Below, piece by piece: positions 1 through 5,622 of a stretch of 64,000 nucleotides of DNA. The notes beneath the pieces were generated by a model. The model was not told the origin of the DNA. It saw only the letters and a list, made by a program, of their open reading frames with translations, and did not search any database. Position 1 is the first letter of the stretch, and each line of letters opens with the position of its first letter. This DNA comes from an uncultured Victivallales bacterium. Its GTDB lineage: Bacteria; Verrucomicrobiota; Lentisphaeria; Oligosphaerales; JAFGRS01. Where the stretch lies: contig CAILUI010000408.1 of assembly GCA_903837355.1 (NCBI GenBank), forward strand, positions 1 through 64,000, written 5' to 3'. Both the position numbers and the translations under genes were made by a program.

Positions 1-95
1 GCCTAGAAATGCGCTTTTTGAGGCTATTTCATGCGTCAATCCCATAATGTTTATTTAGGGCATAGCATCGCAGCGTCACAAATCCTTGATACAGA

Positions 96-593
96 ATGCC
101 TGAGGGAATACGGTCCTTCATAACCCGGAAAGTCGCGCTAGAAGATACCTTCTACCTCTGGCTCAGGAACTACGCCCCCGAGCACTTCCGCCGCAGTGCC
201 TTCAGCCGGTACCCTGACGAGTACTCGGAGTCGTCCAAGCGCGATAAAGCCGCGTGGCTTCGTCGTAATCGTCGCTTTGTCACCCGCGGTCTCAAGAATC
301 CCGATGCCGAGCCCTTGCACGAGAGCGGCCGGATGGAGCGCCGTGTCCTTTCTGGAACCGTCAGCTTCGGCGGCTCCAATACCCGGCTGACGGCTAAGTG
401 GCCAACTCTGCCAGCGTACGCCGCCCGTCCAAACCTCCATAGCGCGTTCAACCCGAGCCGTGCTCTGGTGACCGTATCTGACCATGAACGGGCGATCATG
501 GCCCGCGCCTTCCATGAGTGGGTAGCGGAGTACATCCGCGGCAACCTCGCTGCCCGTCCAAAGTCTCGCGGCCGGATCGTCATCACCGTCTGA
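96..593 (+). CDS. Hypothetical protein, first gene of a phage-tail-like trio
   Basis: This is a 165-residue basic, soluble protein with no recognisable catalytic motif, signal peptide or membrane segment. It reads in the same direction as the next two genes, with gaps of 11 and 4 bases, so the three are probably co-transcribed. In tailed phages, small genes in this position before the tape-measure gene encode head-tail or tail-completion proteins; that role is inferred from position only. There is no clear ribosome-binding site before the ATG. The 95 bases upstream are AT-rich and contain a weak promoter-like pair (TTGAGG at 18-23, CATAAT at 43-48, spacing 19). Confidence 0.6.
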   Translation: MPEGIRSFITRKVALEDTFYLWLRNYAPEHFRRSAFSRYPDEYSESSKRDKAAWLRRNRRFVTRGLKNPDAEPLHESGRMERRVLSGTVSFGGSNTRLTAKWPTLPAYAARPNLHSAFNPSRALVTVSDHERAIMARAFHEWVAEYIRGNLAARPKSRGRIVITV

Positions 594-604
594 GTGGAGT
601 GTAC

Positions 605-1372
605 ATGACCCACGCCGCTATCCTCTACTACTTCCCCGGCAAGGCTGCGGGCGGCTTCACTGCCGCCGCCCTCGCGGCCATTCCCGAGCGTCTGCGGGGG
701 CGGTTCGTTACCCATACCCGGCAGGACAGCTCCCCTGGTCCCGATGGCGGCCGGGGGCTCCTCATTACCTGGCAGGAGAACGTCCTGGTCAACTTCGACG
801 CCAAGGCCCAGAACTGGCAGCGCAGCGGCGACCACTGGCGTGGCGTGCGCAAAGACTACCAGGCTGCGGAATTCGCCAGAGACGCCCCGACCGTCACCGG
901 CTACCCCACGCGCCTGGGCGACGGCCGCACCTGGGTCATCCCCGTCGCCCTGGCCATCGCCCCCAACTACACCATCCCCTGGCGCGAGGGCCTCGATGAC
1001 GAGGGCCGCCTTGTACGCGCCGTCGATCCCGCCTACGCAGATGTGTGCCGCCTGGCGCAGTCCGTATGGTCATCCCTAGACACTTCCGGGCGCCTGCAGA
1101 TTGATGACAACGAACTGCAGAGCGCCTGCGCTCTTACCCTGCGAGTGAACTACCAAATCAACCTCGATGAGTGCTGCCTCCTGAATCTGTTCAGCAGCGC
1201 GGCATGCGTTGCCATCTTGCGGGCACTCATCGATGCGCCAGGGATTGAAGCGCAGTTGCGCGACTCTGTGCGCCAGGACGAACCGTCCAAAGCCGCCGTA
1301 GTGCCGCCGGAAGTACCCGGTTACCCCGCTACGCCGCGTTCCTGCACCCCACCCCCCCCGCCTGGGAGCTGA
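605..1372 (+). CDS. Hypothetical protein, second gene of the phage-tail-like trio
   Basis: The ATG at 605 was chosen over longer in-frame starts because it lies just after the stop of the preceding gene (591-593) and opens a conserved-looking N-terminus (MTHAAILYYFPGK). The product is about 255 residues, soluble, with no motif I can name. It has a proline-rich C-terminal tail (PPPPP). From memory, proteins with a similar start (a YFPG-type motif, a parallel-strand region, then a helical C-terminus) recur in planctomycete genomes next to tape-measure-like genes. That is recollection, not a database result. It may be a tail assembly chaperone-like protein. Confidence 0.6.
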   Translation: MTHAAILYYFPGKAAGGFTAAALAAIPERLRGRFVTHTRQDSSPGPDGGRGLLITWQENVLVNFDAKAQNWQRSGDHWRGVRKDYQAAEFARDAPTVTGYPTRLGDGRTWVIPVALAIAPNYTIPWREGLDDEGRLVRAVDPAYADVCRLAQSVWSSLDTSGRLQIDDNELQSACALTLRVNYQINLDECCLLNLFSSAACVAILRALIDAPGIEAQLRDSVRQDEPSKAAVVPPEVPGYPATPRSCTPPPPPGS

Positions 1373-1376
1373 TAAC

Positions 1377-3065
1377 ATGCCTGCATCCACCGTGCCCGTG
1401 ATGGAACTGATTGGCGATGACAAGGATCTGTCCGCCGCCTTCGTCCGTCTGCAGAAACACGCCGCTGCCGCTGACGACAGGATACTGAAGCTTGAGGCGA
1501 CGTCCACGAGGGGCGGGAAGAGAGGAGCCGAAAGCTTTGCGCATATGGCCGCAGAGGCCGGCAAGTTCGCCCTGGCCCTGGCCGGCGTCGGCTCCGTCGA
1601 GAGCATCTTCCACAAGGTCGTTGAGATGGCCCGGAAGTCGATCGAGGAAATGCGCAAGCTCCAGCGCGACGCCCTCAGCACCCAGCAGACCTTCTCCGAC
1701 AACCTCGGGAGGTTCGTCAGCAACAATCCGACCCTGCCCCAGAATGAGGTGGACAAGTGGAAACGTTTCGCTCTTTTGCAGGGCGAGACCGGCGTCTCCG
1801 GAGGCGCCGCCGGTGTCATGTACGCCCTCTCTGATTTGCGCGGCTCCACCGCCGGCAGCAGCGACGTAGACCAGATGGCAGCCATGGGCGAAGCCGTTAA
1901 GCGCCGTCAGCTCGACCCCAGCACCGACCTGGCCAAGTACTCTCAGGCCGTGCTCAAAATCAAGGACGACCTGGGCGTCGGCATCACCGAGGCCTCTAAC
2001 GTCCTCAGCATCTATGGCGAGCGTGCCGGCGGCGACATCGCCGGTCTGGCCGGCCAGGTCGGCAGGCTCAAAGGCCTCTCCGGCGTCAGCGGCGGCAACA
2101 TCAAAGACGCCCTGGCTCTGCATGCGTTCTTGACCACCGAGACCGGCGACAGCACCGGCGAGGACAGCACCACCACCGTCAGTAACCTCATTGCCCGTGC
2201 GGCCACCCGCGATGTTGAACTCGGCGGCAAAAAAGTCCGGCTCAAGGGGGAGACCGGATTAGACCGCGTCCTGGAGACCATCGATCGCATCAACTCCGGG
2301 GAGTTCGGCGACCCCAAGGACGCGCTTGCCGCGTACACCCGCGAGCTCGGTCGCGAGAGCGCCTCGGCTGTCATCGCCCTTGGTTCCCTGCGCGTGGCCG
2401 GCGGGAAGTTCGCCGAGACCCGCAAGCTCATCGAAGCCGGTGCGGCTCCCGGGGCCGACCTCACTGCCCAGGGCCTCGCCACCAAGGCGGCGCTAACCCC
2501 TGCCTTTGACGCCATGAAGGGCGCCAAAGAGGGCGAGGGTTCCGCCGACGCTGCGGCCCAAGGCAACGTCGGTGGGGCGTCCATGGCCGCCGCCGATCTG
2601 ACCCTGGAGGCATTCGACAAGGAGTTCGGGACCGGGGCCGCGGGCACGCTGGACATCAGCCGCTTCCCCCGCCGGCTCTATGCTGACTTCTTCACCGGCT
2701 CCAAGCAATTCACTGCCCAGGAGAAGATGCGCCGAGCCCGTGACAAAGTGAGAGGCCTGCTTCCGGGCCAGGGCGGGCCAGTACCCACGCCGGAAACGGT
2801 TGAAGCCCTTAACGCCATCGGCCGTTCCAAGACCCCCGAGGAAGTCTACGCCGTCGGGGCCCGCTACGGCGCCGTCGATTCCGAGACCCGCCTATCGCCC
2901 GCCGAGCAGAAGATGCTGCTGTCCGCCGGGGCCGCCCCCAAGAAGGTAGCCGAGCTGGAGAAGAGTTTCGAGGACGGCATGAAAGACGCCTTCAAGCAGG
3001 GCGTTTCCGAGCTGATCATGGAACTGCGGCAGAACAAGACCACCCCCCGCCAGGAAACCGACTGA
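1377..3065 (+). CDS. Tail tape-measure-like protein
   Basis: This 562-residue protein is dominated by Ala/Gly-rich helices. Near residues 50-75 there is a hydrophobic patch (FALALAGVGSVESIF), followed by long amphipathic helices (KSIEEMRKLQRDALSTQQTF) and repeated short Gly-rich turns. This composition and the position after two small genes fit a short phage tape-measure or tail-length protein. It is shorter than most tape measures (700-1500 residues) and has no visible lysozyme or peptidase domain. It starts 4 bases after the previous stop. No terminase, portal, capsid or baseplate gene is visible, so this may be a remnant or a domesticated tail module. A generic coiled-coil protein is the alternative. 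Confidence 0.5.
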   Translation: MPASTVPVMELIGDDKDLSAAFVRLQKHAAAADDRILKLEATSTRGGKRGAESFAHMAAEAGKFALALAGVGSVESIFHKVVEMARKSIEEMRKLQRDALSTQQTFSDNLGRFVSNNPTLPQNEVDKWKRFALLQGETGVSGGAAGVMYALSDLRGSTAGSSDVDQMAAMGEAVKRRQLDPSTDLAKYSQAVLKIKDDLGVGITEASNVLSIYGERAGGDIAGLAGQVGRLKGLSGVSGGNIKDALALHAFLTTETGDSTGEDSTTTVSNLIARAATRDVELGGKKVRLKGETGLDRVLETIDRINSGEFGDPKDALAAYTRELGRESASAVIALGSLRVAGGKFAETRKLIEAGAAPGADLTAQGLATKAALTPAFDAMKGAKEGEGSADAAAQGNVGGASMAAADLTLEAFDKEFGTGAAGTLDISRFPRRLYADFFTGSKQFTAQEKMRRARDKVRGLLPGQGGPVPTPETVEALNAIGRSKTPEEVYAVGARYGAVDSETRLSPAEQKMLLSAGAAPKKVAELEKSFEDGMKDAFKQGVSELIMELRQNKTTPRQETD

Positions 3066-3251
3066 CGCCAGCGCTTTGCCCGTCGGCGCGGCCCTGGGCT
3101 GTTGTTGTGTCAGCCTCGCACCTGTTGGCCGCCCATATGCGGCCGCAAGGACCGCGCCGCCGGGCTTCTCCACAGTTACCCTCACTCCCTCCCCGGCCGC
3201 TCCCCGGTCCACGGATCTGCCCCGTGCCATCCGCTCCCCGTGAGGACCGTC

Positions 3252-3284
3252 AGCCGTGGGCGTGACGGCTGGCCCTATGGGGCC
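3252..3284. terminator. Paired hairpins between convergent genes
   Basis: Two adjacent perfect stems lie in the 224-base gap between the convergent tape-measure-like and antitoxin genes: AGCCGT/ACGGCT (3252-3270, 7-base loop) and GGCCC/GGGCC (3271-3284, 4-base loop). There is no T-run, so intrinsic termination is only a possibility. The rest of the gap shows nothing recognisable. Confidence 0.3.
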
Positions 3285-3289
3285 CGCGG

Positions 3290-3874
3290 TCAGACCACGG
3301 CGGCCACCGGCTCTCTGGCTTCCGCGTTGGCAGGACCCTGCACCGGCGTCTCGCTGGCGTTGGCCGCCTCGTGCTGCCCGTCCAGCCGGAGAACCGTCTG
3401 CAGGCGCTCGTGGCTGTCGCGGAACTTGAGCAGGAAGTTGAAGAGGACCTCGCCGTAGAACTGGCTGATCTTGTCGGTGATCGCCTTGTCCTCGCCCACC
3501 GATTTGGCGAGCGCCGCAAGATCGTTCAGCCGCCTGTGAATCTCGAACACCGCGTCCTTGATGCGTTCCGCCGCCGGTAATGCCGGGTCCTCGAAAGACA
3601 GACTGGCGCCCATGCCGAGCGCCCGCGCGTAGCGGACCACCTCGGCGATCCGCAGCCAATCGTCCGCAGAGGCCTCGAGCTTTGAGACCGTGCTCGGATG
3701 CACCCCCATCTTGCGGGCCACGTCGGTCTGCGTCATCCCCTTGGCGACGCGCATGCCGATCAGCATCGTCACCAGAGCGCACTCACGGGCGTGCGCCGTG
3801 ACGGCCTCCGCGACCCCGGCGTCACCGCACAGCGCCGCCGCTGCCTCCGCCGCCGATTCGTATCTTGCCTTCAT
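3290..3874 (-). CDS. XRE-family helix-turn-helix antitoxin (HigA-like)
   Basis: The protein has 194 residues. Residues ~33-75 form a Cro/CI-type helix-turn-helix (MRVAKGMTQTDVARKMGVHP then STVSKLEA), the DNA-binding fold of HigA antitoxins. The C-terminal half (residues ~100-165) is helical, with an amphipathic stretch that may bind the toxin. The gene begins 3 bases after the stop of the toxin gene upstream on the same strand, giving the toxin-first order typical of higBA. By analogy the protein would neutralise the toxin and repress the shared promoter at 4304-4331. It is longer than a usual HigA (~100 residues) because of the C-terminal extension, whose role is unknown. Confidence 0.75.
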   Translation of the reverse strand: MKARYESAAEAAAALCGDAGVAEAVTAHARECALVTMLIGMRVAKGMTQTDVARKMGVHPSTVSKLEASADDWLRIAEVVRYARALGMGASLSFEDPALPAAERIKDAVFEIHRRLNDLAALAKSVGEDKAITDKISQFYGEVLFNFLLKFRDSHERLQTVLRLDGQHEAANASETPVQGPANAEAREPVAAVV

Positions 3875-3877
3875 GTC

Positions 3878-4231
3878 TCAGCCCCCCTGAGTTCGCAGCA
3901 TATCGGCTTTTGCCCGTGCTGCCTTGATATCGCGTGGCTGCGAGTCCTTGTCACCGACCTCCAGGACGTAGGCCACAGACTCGCGCTCACTGAAGTGTAC
4001 GTACAGCCGCGTCTCGTGGGCGCTCTTGACTCCGGTCTGCCCGATCCGGTACACGTCCCCGCCCTCGGAGCGAAGGAAGCTAACCTGGAAGCCGCCAATC
4101 CTCTGACCGCCGGCCAGGAACCCGAGCACGCGACCGAGGTTGCCAAACACCGCCGCGTACTCCGCCGGGTGTTTCTTCCGGTACCGGCCAAACGCCGCCG
4201 TCGACGCGTGTGTCGTATCGATAGACCACAT
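3878..4231 (-). CDS. RelE/HigB-type toxin
   Basis: The ATG at 4231 gives 117 residues (MWSIDTTHASTAAFGRYRKK). A longer in-frame reading upstream would run through the promoter and inverted repeat and is unlikely. The order of features fits the RelE/HigB mRNA-interferase fold: a basic N-terminal helix region, a strand with FQVSFLRSEG, then YRIGQTGVKSAHETRLYVHF and a final strand (SVAYVLEVGDKDSQ). By family, such toxins cleave ribosome-bound mRNA. The next gene encodes an XRE protein 3 bases away, which supports the assignment. The active-site residues vary in this family and I cannot assign them with confidence. Confidence 0.65.
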   Translation of the reverse strand: MWSIDTTHASTAAFGRYRKKHPAEYAAVFGNLGRVLGFLAGGQRIGGFQVSFLRSEGGDVYRIGQTGVKSAHETRLYVHFSERESVAYVLEVGDKDSQPRDIKAARAKADMLRTQGG

Positions 4232-4303
4232 CGGCGCCTCCAGGTTCGCACGCACACTGCCGAAACGGCACACCGCGCCAAGTATTGTGAGGGATCGGCA
4301 CAG

Positions 4304-4331
4304 AAGATAGCCCATGGCAGCCGGAAAGCAA
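4304..4331 (-). promoter_or_regulatory. Promoter of the toxin-antitoxin operon
   Basis: Read on the minus strand: TTGCTT (4331-4326), 16 bases, then TATCTT (4309-4304), about 70 bases before the toxin ATG. The long inverted repeat at 4340-4387 sits directly upstream of the -35 box and could be an operator. Confidence 0.45.
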
Positions 4332-4339
4332 CAGCGGCA

Positions 4340-4387
4340 GGCCCCGTGTAGCACGTGCACGCAACGCGCAACGTGCTACACCGGGCC
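4340..4387. repeat. Long inverted repeat, copy A
   Basis: A 17-base arm (GGCCCCGTGTAGCACGT, 4340-4356) and its near-complement (4371-4387, one mismatch) are separated by a 14-base loop. A second copy with the same arm and loop length lies at 5255-5302. The element sits immediately upstream of the toxin-antitoxin promoter. Confidence 0.85.
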
Positions 4388-4401
4388 TGTCCGGCAGCCG
4401 G

Positions 4402-4590
4402 CAGGCAGAAAAAGTGCACGGAGCCGGGGCGGATTTGACGGACATTGTCCGTAAGAACCGGCGCCAGGCAGAGAAAGTGCACGGAGCCGGGGCGGAATCG
4501 GCGGACATTGACCGCCAGAACCGGCGCCAGGCAGAAAAAGTGCACGGAGCCGGGGCGGATTTGGCCGAGAATCTCGGCCAAACCCACCCC
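4402..4590. repeat. 63-bp tandem repeat, three units, each with its own hairpin
   Basis: Units begin at 4402, 4465 and 4528. The constant part is CAGGCAGAAAAAGTGCACGG followed by AGCCGGGGCGGA. After it each unit has a different palindrome: ACGGAC-ATT-GTCCGT in unit 1, GGCGG/CCGCC with one internal mismatch around ATT in unit 2, and TTGGCCGAG-AAT-CTCGGCCAA in unit 3. Stem sequences change while pairing and loop stay, so the structure seems to be what is kept. A fourth, diverged copy is at 5316-5371. The 63-base period is a multiple of three, which leaves open frames here that I do not regard as genes. Confidence 0.85.
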
Positions 4591-4600
4591 CCCCTGGAAG

Positions 4601-4831
4601 GTACTGTTCTGGGGGGGCCGGTAGCGCCTCTGCGTAAGCTGGCCCCCCTCCAATCGGCGGGGGTAGGCGCGGAATCCGCACTGCCTACCTGGCTGACCCG
4701 TCGTGGCGGGCCGTCGGCGCCCGTGGTATCGTAGGGCGGGGTTGCCCGAACGGAGGGGCTGCCCGCCAATCCCCCGACGACCCCAGCGCCGCAGCGCCCG
4801 TCGGTCCGCACACGAGAGGAGAGCACCCGCC
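4601..4831 (+). promoter_or_regulatory. Structured leader upstream of the zinc-ribbon gene
   Basis: The stretch starts with GTACTGTTCTGGG (4601-4613), identical to the -10 region of the promoter at 5418-5446, but no good -35 box precedes it here. It then holds a strong hairpin GGGGGGCC/GGCCCCCC (4612-4648, with an inner AGC/GCT pair) and a second hairpin GGTAGGC/GCCTACC (4662-4689) enclosing GCGGA/TCCGC. A purine-rich ribosome-binding site (GAGAGGAGAG) lies before the ATG at 4832. Confidence 0.4.
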
Positions 4832-5266
4832 ATGCAACGTGTCGAATGCCCCGACTGCTCTCACTGCTTCAATGCCGATCTGCCCGCCGTCGGGCAGACG
4901 TGCCAGTGCCCCAGGTGCGGGGCGACGCTCTCCCTGGATGCGGCCGAGGATGGCGGGCCGAGCCCAGAACCAGAAGCAGAATCCATGCCCGCGGTGGCGG
5001 TGGGGAGTCCGGCGCCGCCGGTTGTCGTGCCGCCGTACGCGGCCCCGCTTCAGGAGCCTGAATCGCCCTTCGACTGGACGCCACTACTGCGGATCATGGC
5101 CGTCCTCTTCCTGTTGGCGGCGCTGTGCGCCATCCCCCGGGGGAACTCCGCCGCCTGGTTCGCCTGCTTCCTGATCACCTTTCTCATACTCTCCGTGCAG
5201 CAACTCACGCGGGCCGTCGAGAGCAGCAACCGACGGGCGGGGCGCCAGCCATCCGGCCCCGTGTAG
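4832..5266 (+). CDS. Small zinc-ribbon, single-pass membrane protein
   Basis: The product has 144 residues. Residues 6-31 carry two CxxC pairs (CPDCSHC and CQCPRCG), the pattern of an MJ0042-type zinc ribbon. A Pro/Glu-rich linker follows (residues ~40-85). Residues ~93-125 form one or two hydrophobic membrane segments (LLRIMAVLFLLAALCAIP, then FACFLITFLILSV), and the tail is basic. The zinc ribbon is probably cytoplasmic. The start is fixed by a GAGAGGAG ribosome-binding site. The stop codon lies inside the left arm of inverted repeat copy B, and the gene is bracketed by the two copies of the repeated module. Function is unknown. A role in sensing or in the mobility of the element is only a guess. 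Confidence 0.6.
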   Translation: MQRVECPDCSHCFNADLPAVGQTCQCPRCGATLSLDAAEDGGPSPEPEAESMPAVAVGSPAPPVVVPPYAAPLQEPESPFDWTPLLRIMAVLFLLAALCAIPRGNSAAWFACFLITFLILSVQQLTRAVESSNRRAGRQPSGPV

Positions 5267-5302
5267 CACGTGCACGAAACGCCCAACGTGCTACACCGGC
5301 CC
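5255..5302. repeat. Long inverted repeat, copy B
   Basis: The left arm (5255-5271) is identical to that of copy A. The right arm (5286-5302) differs by one base from copy A. The 14-base loop differs at two positions. It contains the TAG stop (5264-5266) of the zinc-ribbon gene and could help terminate it, although no T-run follows. Confidence 0.85.
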
Positions 5303-5315
5303 TGGCTGGCAGCCC

Positions 5316-5371
5316 CAGGCAGAAAAATTGCACGGCGGCAGGTCATAAATGGGTAAGAATCACACCCATTT
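5316..5371. repeat. Diverged fourth unit of the hairpin repeat
   Basis: CAGGCAGAAAAATTGCACGG (5316-5335) differs by one base from the units at 4402-4590. It is again followed by a palindrome with its own sequence: AAATGGGT (5347-5354) and ACCCATTT (5364-5371), a perfect 8-bp stem. Confidence 0.8.
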
Positions 5372-5417
5372 CCAGTGCTCAGCCTCACCCCGCCTCCGCC
5401 AACCGTCGCGGCAGACC

Positions 5418-5446
5418 TTGACACCGGTGCCGACCGAGTGTACTGT
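5418..5446 (+). promoter_or_regulatory. Sigma-70-type promoter of the 5623 gene
   Basis: A perfect -35 box TTGACA (5418-5423) is followed by a 17-base spacer and TACTGT (5441-5446). Transcription would begin near 5453, giving a leader of about 170 nucleotides. The -10 region GTACTGTTCTGGG is shared with 4601-4613. Confidence 0.6.
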
Positions 5447-5452
5447 TCTGGG

Positions 5453-5622
5453 TAACCGAGCCCCGGCTAAGGGCTCCAAACCAAAGGCAACTCCCGATTC
5501 TGTTTGTGGATCATCGGCGGTGAGACCCTCGGGTCTGGCGGTTCCTTTGTACCGTTTTTAGCCGCATCGCCGATGGTCCTCTTCCTGCCCCGGCTAAGGG
5601 CAGGTCACAAAGGAGGTCCACC
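5453..5622 (+). ncRNA. Candidate structured leader RNA (two-state switch)
   Basis: Four structures follow one another. Hairpin 1 (5458-5476) is GAGCCC-CGGCTAA-GGGCTC. A three-way junction closed by CATCGGCG/CGCCGATG (5512-5519 with 5568-5575) encloses AGACCC/GGGTCT (5523-5536) and CGGT/ACCG (5539-5554). A free segment TTAGCCG (5558-5564) lies inside that junction. Hairpin 2 (5585-5603) is CTGCCC-CGGCTAA-GGGCAG. The two hairpins share the loop while their outer stem pairs differ and compensate. Both loops are exact complements of TTAGCCG, so loop 1 and loop 2 can compete for it. The ribosome-binding site AGGAGG (5611-5616) starts 8 bases after hairpin 2. Pairing is seen directly; regulation is inferred. 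Confidence 0.55.

Noticed and set aside
4402-4590. CRISPR-like array (about 33-base repeats with about 30-base spacers)
   Set aside because: The 'spacers' share sequence (GGACATTG, GAACCGGCGC), are themselves palindromes, number only two or three, and no cas gene is near.
4376-4734. Open reading frames on both strands through the 63-bp repeat (PPRLRALFLPGAG-type peptide)
   Set aside because: The frames are open only because the repeat period is a multiple of three. There are no ribosome-binding sites, and the variation preserves hairpins, not protein.
4340-5302. Integron gene cassettes with attC sites around the zinc-ribbon gene
   Set aside because: The inverted repeats lack a consistent RYYYAAC/GTTRRRY core pair in both copies, and no integron integrase is visible.
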